Origin: Sarcocystis neurona
Lineage: Eukaryota > Apicomplexa > Conoidasida > Eucoccidiorida > Sarcocystidae
Reading direction: 5' to 3'
Assembly (NCBI GenBank): GCA_000727475.1
Contig: KL647325.1
Span: forward strand, 1 to 64,000
Length of the DNA stretch: 64,000 nucleotides
The notes under the pieces are model-generated. The model did not search any database and was not told the origin of the DNA. It was given only the letters and a program-made list of their open reading frames with translations. A program made the translations under genes and the position numbers. Shown piece by piece: positions 1 to 9,595 of this stretch (the first letter of the stretch is position 1; every line of letters starts with the position of its first letter).

Positions 1-1080
1 TTGTAGTAGTAGGGGCAGTATTATTAGGAATAGCAGTTATAGTGGCACCGGCTGTTGTTGCAGCAGCAGCTGTCCTACTGGAAGCTACACCACTGTAGTA
101 GCAATACTATAGTAATAGTAGTAGGAGTAGCAGCAAATCATTACAGCGAGGAGCAACAGGAGCAGCAGCAGCAACAGTACTATGGCGGCGAAGATAGTAA
201 TCAGGTAGAGAGGGAAGTAGTCGGGAGATATCTGTCATGGAGCAGCGCAATAGTGCTTCAGGTGCCGCAGCAGGAAGCAACGGAGAAACTCCGAGCGGCA
301 CTTTTCGATACAAAGATTATTAGCCTACTGCATTACGCAGAAATTGTACTTGTTGTTAGTCCTGGCACACGTATTAATGCTACCGCACCTCTTTTTCTCC
401 GGATACTCGTAATACTCCTGCAATCCAGTTGCGGTCACAACTAGTAGTGTGTATCACCGTGAGACTGAGTACGACTCCTGGTAGTCGTACGAACACTGTT
501 AGTCCCGGCACTAAACTACTACTCCTACTATCACAACTTCCACTACTACTATTCCAAGTGATCTATTAGCACTACTAGTGTGACTACGGCTACTGCCAAT
601 GCTACTACGACAACTATCCACAGATCATAGTCACAGCACTGATTAGCAGTACTATGACCACCACTATCACAACCACTGTCACTACTACTCCTCCTCCTAC
701 TACTACTACCACTCCTCCTTTGACTACTGCTACTACTACTCTCCGTAATACAACTTCCTGTATTGTCACCACTCCTGCTACTATTTCTCCTAGTATGAGT
801 ACTACGCCCTTTTTCAGTACCTCTATAATGCTACTACTACTACTACGAATACTTCCAGCGATGCTGCTACTGTTGCTGCAAATCCTACTATGATTACTGT
901 TACTACTGCTCCTACTGCTATTATCACTAATAGCATTACTACGGCTACTAGCTTTTTACTCCAACAGCTACAGTGACATCCAGAACCACCACTGATACTA
1001 TTAGTGTTACTGCTGCACACACCTTTTTAGTCCTACAGGCACAAGTGTTCCTGTTGGAATTATTAGCAGGGAGTATTGAT
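1..1080. repeat. ACT/AGT trinucleotide-rich low-complexity block
   Basis: The first kilobase is dominated by degenerate ACT, CTA and AGT triplets, densest at 510-900 (long runs of ctactactac type). A frame on the plus strand is open from 43 to 444 and reads like protein after the glutamine run (acidic and amphipathic, with SNQVEREVVGRYL near the middle), but it has no ATG anywhere. It could only be an internal exon of a gene starting outside the window. No splice sites are convincing. I see no supported gene in the remainder. Confidence 0.5.
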
Positions 1081-3105
1081 ATTGCTACACGCGACTCCTG
1101 GCGGCACCACGTAAACCTATAACAGCCACCAGGATCACCACAGCTACTGCCACGAGTGAGAGTGCTCTTACGAGCACTAGCACCCGTACTGGAGGCAGCA
1201 ATACACGCAGCAGTCGTCGCAGTAATAGCGCGTCGGCGAAAGCTCTAGCATGTGGACGACTAACACAACAGGGCAGAAGACCACTTGAATTCGACAAGCA
1301 TGAACACAGGCACAGGAGCACTCACATACGTGTATACATGTATAGAATTGTATGCCCATTCCTACGCTTACGCAGGAGCATACAAGTGAAACTCTCTGTA
1401 CGCTTGTACAGAGATCTTCGGACATTCTGAGCAATTACTGTCTCCGACGTTGCATTTATATAACAGGTAAACACGTGTTTAGTCCGAACGTACGCTGATG
1501 CCGACTTCAATTCACATTAACCTTCTCTGCGCTGACCGTGGTCGGTACGCTAGAATGTACTACAGAGAAAAAGTGCGTACACTCGCTTCGCACGGGCGCA
1601 CACATTCACGTAGGAAAGTATGTGCCTCTGCATACGAGTGACCTGGCGTTACATGGATGAATACACTCGGACAAATAATGTGGGCGTCTACAGACGTGTA
1701 CCATCCTACACGTGCGCTTGTAGCTGACAGCGCCGTTGCAGAAGCGACTTGCGTACAGAGGCAACTGTGCCTGCACCTCTGAATTGGAAAGTGTAAACCC
1801 GTGAGAAGAGCTCTGTGTTCTACTTCAATAGGAGTCGTGTGCACTACCTGCGAGAAAAGCTAGTCTTTTTCGCAGCCGTTCCTTTCGTGGGTGAAGCGGC
1901 CGAAGGTTCCTCTACAGTATGCGCTGCTCTGCCCACTTCGTGAATGTGCGACAGCGGTTAGATCTCAAATCCCTACTGCGCTGTGAGACAAGCTGGTCTT
2001 TTTCTGAGCCACCGCACTCCATGCGAGAGAAGCTGGTCTTCTTCTCAGCCGCTGCTTTCTGTGGGTGAAGACGCCAAACGCTCCTCTACAGTATACGCTT
2101 CTCTGCCCGCCTCATGAACGCGCGACAGCAGTTAGACCTCAAATCCCTGCTGCTGGTATACATATTGAAGCGCCCTCGTATCGCTGGAAAGTTATTTTTT
2201 CCTGCTGGTGGACTCCGCATGTCGGCACGAAGAATAATAGTTCCATGATAAATGTGGAGATGGCCCCTGCAAGTGCACGTCGCTTGCGCTGTCGAAAGTT
2301 GTTGGAAAATTGCCGTGTGTACATACTACCCCTGAGCTGTGCGCAGGCACTTACGATTACACGTAAACACGGATACGCGTCCGTGCGCATACATATATGT
2401 TCATCCGTCAAAATTGTTTTTTTCCGGTCTATTCTGCATCTATACACAAGTAGGTCCGTATGGTATGAAAGGTGGAACGGCCTCAACACTACTGCAAAGG
2501 CGTGGAGAGAGCAGCTATTGTTTGTGGGAGCTCGCTGACGACAGCTCTCACCGAAGGTGCTCTATGACTGGGCTGTCGCTGCTTCTGCTGCTGAAACCTC
2601 ACGGGGGGAGCAGGCGGCCCGGCCCCCCAACAGGGCCCCTTTAAAGAGTATGTTCTACATGAAAATTTATTGACCCTGCACGAGTGTCTCTTTTCCTCCC
2701 TGTCTATCTCTCAGTGTGACTACACACGCTGATTGCCTCCACCTATGGACACACTACATGCATCTCTACGTGCGTCGAGAGTTGAGAACAATATGAGTAA
2801 GCAACCCATCTATTCATTCACATGTGTCGCACAGTAGAAGTGGGTGAATCGATACATTGTAGGTGAATAACCATAACATGCTCCTTCCTAGGTGCTGGGG
2901 ACGGGCCAGTGAGTCGGTCGCGCACTAGAGATAAACAGGTGTGCGTCTCCGCTGTGCCTCCATTCTGCCTGGGCGCATTCGCAAATGAAGCAGCAGTTCA
3001 AGCGAGACGCGCGCACGCCCCACGTGCTACAGCAGCAAAAAAAAAAACACGCCGCACCGCTTCGTAACGCCGCAGCGACAGCCAGAACAGCAGCGGCAGC
3101 ACTCA
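1081..3105. other. No supported gene; contains a direct duplication
   Basis: Mixed-composition DNA without a convincing ATG-started ORF. Longer open frames here start at GTG or TTG and have no splice support. The only clear structure is the imperfect direct duplication at 1851-2157, listed separately. A GC-rich stretch (2590-2645) ends in a run of C and G followed by AT-rich DNA. A run of A (3032-3043) lies just before the candidate gene at 3106. Confidence 0.4.
1851..2157 (+). repeat. Imperfect direct duplication, offset about 173-174 bp
   Basis: A unit of about 134 bp starting cgagaaaagctagtcttttt (1851) recurs from 2024 as cgagagaagctggtcttctt. Shared blocks include cctctacagtat at 1909 and 2083, and the cgacagc-gttaga-ctcaaatccct block near the end of each copy. 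A truncated third head (gagacaagctggtctttttc, from 1984) sits between the two full copies. Substitutions are scattered, so the duplication is old. No coding frame is shared convincingly. Confidence 0.75.
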
Positions 3106-3429
3106 ATGCAAAGAACTGAGATTCCACCTCAACACCGCGGCTTGCTGGTACGGAAGTGCCCGGAAGCCTTGATGGTAGCCGCGTTCCAGCAGCCTGACCC
3201 ATTTGATGAGCAGCGTGGCATCTGGGGAAGGTCTATTAACCCGCACCTTCTTCGCTATAGTTGTGATGTGTTCTACAAGCCACACAGTACTCCAGCGGCC
3301 AGTACTGGTACGTGCTCTATCCTGAGCAGCCTTTCACTCGCAGTCCCTCTCTGTTTCTCTCTCTTAAAAGCTGCCAAGATACACTCTCAGAGGAGACAAA
3401 CGGCACGCACGCGGTTGAAGGCGTCGTGA
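3106..3429 (+). CDS. Candidate hypothetical protein, first exon
   Basis: An ATG at 3106 opens 107 codons. The first two thirds are non-repetitive and protein-like (RTEIPPQHRGLLVRK, then DPFDEQRGIWGR and RYSCDVFYKP). After about codon 68 the sequence becomes intron-like: a possible donor (ctg|gtacgt near 3307) is followed by pyrimidine-rich DNA ending tctctcttaaaag near 3371. Downstream, frames up to 3657 also look coding (TLSEETNGTHAVEG, then LFAAVAPLSTAAVALDPAG). A two- or three-exon gene of roughly 3106-3657 is possible, but I could not find junctions that keep one frame. No family recognised. Confidence 0.3.
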   Translation: MQRTEIPPQHRGLLVRKCPEALMVAAFQQPDPFDEQRGIWGRSINPHLLRYSCDVFYKPHSTPAASTGTCSILSSLSLAVPLCFSLLKAAKIHSQRRQTARTRLKAS

Positions 3430-3659
3430 AATTTTCGTTCAACGTAGGACCCTGGGCCTCAAGGAACTCCTCTGATGCTGTGTCTGGAGGAGCTGTTCGC
3501 TGCAGTTGCGCCCCTTTCTACCGCTGCCGTGGCGCTTGATCCTGCAGGGCGTTTCGCAAGTGTCTTGTGGAGGAGTCCTCTGCGTCCACGCAGTGTGCCC
3601 CGTCGGAGTAACGCGACTCCTGTCGCTACACGTGCAGATGAATCTCTAGATATGTAGAA

Positions 3660-5356
3660 ATAGGCATACAGTTATATAGGGAGATATGCAGACGCTGGAT
3701 GCCAGACCTGACTGGGAGCGGCGTCATACATATGTATATATATAGATACGCAGATAAATCTGCAAAAGCCACACACATAAGAACTGAATACGTGTACGTA
3801 CCGCTGCGTAGCAGCAATGCGGTGAACTACCGCATGAACAACTGCAGCACACGCGACCTAATGTTGCTGTCCAGTTTCTTCTACAGCAAGGTTGAGATGT
3901 CCGAAGGAAAGAAAAGAGGCCCGCTGTCCATTCTGCCCCCGCAGCTGTCTTCTCTTAGCTTCAGTTTATATTTACGGATCCAGGTCTGTCGCCGTGGCTC
4001 CGCAGATGCACGCAGGGATGTTTGTAGCTACGACCGTACTTTCCTCCGTTTCTGTGCACGCAGGCAACGACGTGCACACAGGTTATAATCTGTGTATGCC
4101 TGCATGTCTGTGACTAAAGCAATTGTGTATTTACTGATGCATGCACGCTTTCGCGGAAATTTGCACGCACGTACGCATGTGTGGATGTGATGGACGTATG
4201 CTTGTGTACGTAAGCGTCAGCCCTCTCTGTGGCAGTTTGCGTGTACTGGTGCGTATATGCGTGTACGTGTCTGTACGTGCAGAGCTGCGCCGGTGCGGGC
4301 GTTTGTATTCAGGTATGTAAATAAGCTTCGGAGCATGCGTGTGAGTAAGTCTGTCTGTATGTCGCTTCATAATGCTGCGGATGTGTGTGTGTGTGTGTGT
4401 AAGTGGGTGAGTGCGTCTGTTTTTGTGCGTACATATGTTCCTATGTGTGTTATGCACGTATGTGTGTATGACGGATTTTCACCGCAAAAGTAGCACACCC
4501 GTGTACCCCTTGCAGGCGCTTTCCGCCCGCCTGCTTCCACTGCCAGAGACGAGCACATATTAAAGTTGCGTCATTGTTTGCAAGAAAACACCTATGTAAA
4601 TTCACCTACGCACATATTCACGCACACGCGCGCACGCGTACAGACCTAGGCACATACACTACCACGTACGCACAGATACCTATGCGCATCTTTGAATACA
4701 CATACATACCCATGCAGATGTAGATGAAAAAGTATACAGCTAACACACATCGACACGTCAGTACATTATGAATACACGTATATATTAGATACATGTAATC
4801 GCGCGCCTCACACACGTAGACGCTGCCTACGTCCACGGGTGCAGAGAACATATACCTGCGTATCGACACATACAGGCACCTCTGAGCCTCCCCAGCTACC
4901 TGTCGATATTCACGCACATTTCGTGGGCATTGCTGCTCTTGTTGCTGTAGCTGAGGTTGCTGCTGGCACGACAACTGGTGCTGTGCGGCTGCTGCCGGAG
5001 CAGCAGGTGCTGCTACTTGCGCTGCTGCTGTCGCATCTGTGCGGTGGATACACGAAGGCGTGACTGCGGTCTGCCCACGTCCTAGCAAGACAGCAGAAAC
5101 CTGCGGCTTGTAGTTGGAGCCCCTGCACGAGCTGTACTACGGGAGTTACATACACGCATCTGCCTCTACTTCCGATGCAGCTACTAGCCCACCCTGCCTT
5201 GTGTGATAGGCGCAGCTGCAACGTGCACGCATACCAGAAGAAGGCAAGAGACTTTATTGTCTCGGCCGTCATGAATAAAAGCGGAGAAACGAAAAAAGTT
5301 AACTAGAATCGAAGGCAGGACAAGAGGAAGTAGTACAAGAATACGAATAAAAAGAA
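3660..5356. other. Microsatellite-rich stretch, weak CAG-containing exon candidate
   Basis: Mostly TA, CA and GT dinucleotide-rich DNA, including a (GT)n run at 4383-4400. On the minus strand at about 4850-5080 a frame after a possible acceptor (cgtgggcag) reads QVAAPAAPAAAAQHQL, then RNVREYRQVAGEAQRC. That could be an A/Q-rich exon, but I see no start or confident donor. Nothing else is supported. Confidence 0.35.
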
Positions 5357-5695
5357 ATGGTAGATGAAACTTACAAGGTTCGATCTACACGGAGCAGCTG
5401 CTCTCACATCAGGCCCAGCTGCGGCGCATGCAATATAAGACGGCACGTGCAGCAAAACATGAGAGAGCAGGAACAGCGCCAGGAGACAAATGCTGTAACA
5501 GCGAAGTACGAGACAGGAGGCGCAGCCGCAACAACGTCGCCAGCAGCAGCAAAAGGAGTCACGAAGCCAGAGAACCGCACCAGCAGCAGCAGAAATGCAC
5601 CAGCAGAGCAAACCCGGAAACCAGAACCACGACGGCAACATAGAAACGGCAGCAGCAGTGCACTGCCACAGAAGCAGCAGCCACACACGCTGTAG
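5357..5695 (+). CDS. Candidate A/Q/S-rich hypothetical protein
   Basis: An ATG at 5357 opens 112 codons on the strand where the triplet repeat reads CAG. The translation is charged and hydrophilic (REQEQRQETNAVTAKYETG), then S/A/N/Q-rich, ending KQQPHTL before a TAG stop. This matches homopolymer-rich coccidian proteins. The minus strand over the same bases is also open but gives an L/C-rich translation with implausibly many cysteines. No domain is visible. A spliced or non-coding repeat tract cannot be excluded. Confidence 0.35.
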   Translation: MVDETYKVRSTRSSCSHIRPSCGACNIRRHVQQNMREQEQRQETNAVTAKYETGGAAATTSPAAAKGVTKPENRTSSSRNAPAEQTRKPEPRRQHRNGSSSALPQKQQPHTL

Positions 5696-5698
5696 GCC

Positions 5699-8297
5699 TT
5701 CCAGCAAGGTGTGTGCACGCAGCAGCAGCGATGGCAGTGACCGGGACACGGTCACAGCAGCATACGTGCTACGACAGGAGCACGGCAGCAGCAAGCGCTG
5801 CACCCCCTGCAACGGCGTAGCAGCAGCAATGGCCAGCGACAGCCGCGCAGCGGCAGGAGTGCCTTTGCAATTTTATGAACGCTAGTCCTGTCTGCTGCAC
5901 TTGACACACGTCCTCCGCTGCAGCTCGTACCGTTTCCTCCTTGCTTCCGCAGCTTCGCATTTTGAGGAAATTGCAGTGCCGTGTGCTGCCGTGCTACACC
6001 AAACTATCACCTTCGTATCTCTGTATGTGCATCTCCTACGGGCTGGACACCGCGCGTCAACAGATGTACGTACAAGCACATACGTAAAACATACACCCAC
6101 GTACAAAATACACATACACACACGTCCCTGCGCGCAGGCGAACGCGTTTGTGTACACGAAGACACTCCACTAGACAATCGCGCAGCCCGAAGGTGCGTCT
6201 GCAGTACACCGCGCGTTTCTTGATGGCGCTGGGGCGTTAGTGAAAACACCTCCTCTTCCTGCATGGCTCGCGTGCATGCCAATACCCTACTCACGCGCGT
6301 GCACAAAAAGCAGTGCAGAGAGAGACTCGTGCGTGAGTTTCTGTGCAACGCTGGTTTATACTCGTGACGCGTATCTTCTTAAGTACCCACAACCTCCATA
6401 CACACGACGTCACACACGTGCAAAAACGCAGACACACATTTATTTACATATGTAGAGACAGAAAGAGACTCACGCTCACTCCTCCCATAGACACACACGT
6501 ACAGGTACACACGTCTGCTGTACGTTTATACACGCATATATATATACATACGCTTAACATAAGCACACACATACACACACATATGTACCCACACTTTGCG
6601 CCGGAAGTGCGCACTAACTCGTACATATGTGCGTGTCTCGTCTCATTGAGCCAGAGGGGCGCGTCAACCCGCGTGTGCCCGTCTCGTCTCCCAGAGGCGT
6701 TCCGCCACGCCCCAAACGGGTGAGACGCCTCCTCTTCTCTTGACTGCCGCCTCTCTCCGGACAACAACATTTCTTGTCAAACGTCGACTGCCGCCCAAGC
6801 CTTCTTCTGTTTCTCTTTCTGCTTCCCCGCCATCACCTGGACTTTCCTTTCCCAGTCCTTTCCCCCTCTTCTCTTCTCTCCCCCTTTTCATCTTCCTTTC
6901 GTTCGTCGTGTTCTGCGGCGTCTGCCTCTCCTCCGCGCCTTCCCTGCGACTACGGTTTCTTCTCTTCCCTATTCTCCCCTTTGTGCGGCTCCTTCTTCTT
7001 TTTCTTCGTCTTCCGCTTTCTCTTGCCCGTTCGCTGGGTCGTCCTCTCCTCCTTCTGCTCGCTATTTATACATGTGCGTGGATGTACCTCCATACACGTG
7101 TATGTATGTATGTGTATATGCACATGCAAGTACCGTACAGACGTGTTTACGCTCATACGTACGTGTGTGTTGTAGATGCATACACGCACGTGCACGCACG
7201 CGTGACTGTCTCCTGCTTCGTTCTCCTTTGCCTTCCGATGTGCTCTCTTCGCTTTTTTTTCTCCTTTTCGTCTCTGTGTCTCTGTGTCGCTTCTCCTCCT
7301 CGTGTTTCTTCCTCGTATTTCCTGAACTCGACCACAGCTCTCCTTTGTTCCTCTTCTTTCCCGTCGCCTTTCGTGTTCTGTGTCTGCTGCTGCTGCTCGC
7401 CGCATAGGGACGGGAAGACGTGCAGACCCACCTGCTGCCCGCACCTGCACGTGATTCCTCCTCCTTCCCTCGCCCAGGCCTGCTCTCTCCGCCAGGGCGA
7501 CACGCGCGACGCTCTCTTCACCTACGTAGTCCGCAGACGGACGCTGCGTACAATCTCGCCCTCCAAATATACACAGCAACCTTAACACAATACTACGCAG
7601 ACACACCCCACAGCCGCACGCCAACTCTCCATATATACTCGACTGCATGACGTCGACGTCATCTATGTACATGCACAAGATTGGCTGGCCACACACAGGA
7701 CAAAGCAGACCTCTATACGTAGTACGCCTACGTATACATCGTCTTTACACATACACGCGGAGCAATACGCGCATATATGTATATATAAATGTGTGTGTCG
7801 GTGTGCATGAGTATGGTAGGGACAGGCATACACACACACACACACATGTACACAAGCGGGTGCAAGCGGGTGCCCCTCGATGATCCACACCGAAGAACCA
7901 GTGGCCACTCTTCGAAAGGTAGACACGTACAAGTGGCGAGCAGAGACTCCACCGGTTTGCGACACGCACTTCCCTTGCATGCATCGCCTCCAGCCGTCAA
8001 ACAAGCATGTTCTCCTGTGCGTCCACGGCCTCTCTCGAGTTGCTGTATGCTACCAGCGAGGGATGTGGACCTCTCGCACTTTCTTTCTCTTTCTTTCCAC
8101 CCAGATACACGCAGCGATCACACGTGTTGTCAGGTGTACGTACACCAGAGGCATCGACACGTCTTTCTGTGCATTTCACGCGTACAACCAGACAGACGGG
8201 AGGAAAATCTCTTCCCACTGCGCGTGGACGTAGTGGGCACGAAGAATGCGTTTTGTACGGCAAAAGCGGAGAAAGAGACCATGCACAGCTCCTGCGG
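5699..8297. other. Intergenic: CA/TA repeats and a long polypyrimidine tract
   Basis: Consists of CA- and TA-rich DNA (6060-6130, 6400-6600, 7070-7200, 7700-7850) flanking a strongly pyrimidine-biased plus strand at about 6795-7065, continuing more weakly to 7390. The long open frames across the tract (L/F/S/P-rich on plus, K/R/E-rich on minus) are compositional. A (CA)n run lies at 7831-7846. No gene is supported. Confidence 0.5.
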
Positions 8298-8487
8298 CTA
8301 CACAGTAACGAAGTGGTCGCGAAGCGCCGCCAGGGTCTCGCTGAGGTCTGCTGCTGCTGCGCCGCTGCCGCCACCTCCATCCGCAGCAGCGGTGCCTGCA
8401 GCAGCAGCAGAGGACGCAGACGAGGAGGAGGAAGCCGAGGCCGAGTGCTGTAGCAGCAGCGCCCGCCGTTCGTTCTTGTTCGCTTGC
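8298..8487 (-). CDS. Probable terminal exon, S/A/G-rich hypothetical protein
   Basis: On the minus strand the acceptor gctgcctgctgcag opens at 8487 (phase 2) into QANKNERRALLLQHSAS, a serine/alanine/glycine repeat (CAG-type coding), then the non-repetitive tail AAADLSETLAALRDHFVTV and a TAG stop. The amphipathic tail and the pyrimidine-rich acceptor support a real last exon. An alternative acceptor 30-40 bp upstream (ctttttctccag) would put a different frame in use (EEANVCVTLPAAG). Upstream exons were not resolved, and no family is recognised. Confidence 0.45.
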
Positions 8488-8499
8488 CTGCAGCAGGCA

Positions 8500-9187
8500 G
8501 CGTCACACACACATTGGCCTCCTCTGGAGAAAAAGCAGCAACACCGGCCAGCAACACCGGCCTGTCTGTACACACGTGCATGCAGACGCGCAAACACCCT
8601 TCCAGACACAGGCCAGCTCGCCTGCATTTATATACGCAGGTTGGCACGTATAGACACCCGGACGCGTGTACGTACGCCTACGTTCACCCAGACGCGTGTG
8701 GCTGGCGGTTAAGGGAGTGGACCGATACGTCTGCGTACGCACACGGACATCATATCCGATGACCAGAAAAACAAGTCATGTACGCGCACAGACGGGGAAA
8801 ACAAGATTTAGACGTAGACACATGTGTAGACATACACGTACAATATATGTACATGGAAACGTACACTTCTGTGTGGAGATCTTTAGCCTGTGCAGACCTT
8901 CGACAAAACCTCCATATATACATTTGTATGGACGTCTTTACTTTGTTCAGACTTCCAGCAGCACGCACACATACACATTTACATTTGAATGAACAAATAT
9001 AGCTTGTGTGGACTCCCGGCAACACTGTCACATATACACGCATGTATATATATGTATATATTTTTGTGGGCAATCACAGCTTGCGCAGATTGCCAGTACA
9101 ACCCACACACATCTTTTCCTCAGTGTTTGAACCCCGCCCCACGGTGGCGTGGCCCCTTCGTTTCATATATATGTACATATATATTTA
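8500..9187. other. Intergenic, CA/TA microsatellites
   Basis: TACA/TATA-rich DNA with repeated phrases such as tttagcctgtgcagac and cttgtgtggac at about 8880, 8945 and 9003, each followed by a short variant of the same sequence. This suggests degenerate tandem units of roughly 60 bp. A dense TA array lies at 9165-9222. No gene is supported. Confidence 0.45.
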
Positions 9188-9458
9188 CATACACATATAT
9201 ATATACATATATATATATATGCGCACAACGGCAGACGCCTGCGTACGGACGCGATCGCGTAAGTACAGAAACACATATACTCGTGGGAGTAGTCTTGCTG
9301 GACGACATTTCCACACGTGTGTATCTCCTTGTCCACCAGAGAATTTGAAAGGTGGAAGCCGGGGCATCATAGTTGCGTCTGTTGTCATACGGAGACGTCC
9401 ACACACTGATGTGTCTACATGCATGCACACCCCAAGCCTCGTGCAGCAAGATCCTCCG
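9188..9458 (-). CDS. Likely second exon of the OTU-protease gene
   Basis: The large OTU exon ends at a strong donor (atcag|gtgaga, 9596/9595). The next good acceptor on the minus strand is gtcttttctcgcag with the exon starting at 9458, giving a 137-bp intron. Phases agree: exon 1 ends after two bases of a codon and this exon supplies the third, entering a frame open for about 90 codons. The product includes MMPRLPPFKFSGGQGDTHVW. The last ten residues come from a TA microsatellite before TAA, so the true 3' end may be another donor upstream of it. Without splicing, exon 1 would read straight into TGA at 9592. Confidence 0.4.
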
Positions 9459-9595
9459 CTGCGAGAAAAGACGCAGCAGGGACGGGCAGGATGCGCATGC
9501 AGGGACTCCTGCAGCATAGACTAGAGGCTTGTGCACGTCGACGCATGGGGTGCAACGCTGTTCACGGAGCGAACGCGTGCTGTGACGCGTCTCAC

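Noticed and set aside
1..444. Plus-strand open frame at the window edge
   Set aside because: No ATG, a stop-rich start, and composition driven by ACT/AGT and CAG triplets. Kept only as a remark in the block entry.
6950..7696. 248-codon minus-strand frame rich in K, R and E
   Set aside because: It arises from the polypyrimidine tract on plus, starts at a non-ATG codon and has no splice or domain support.
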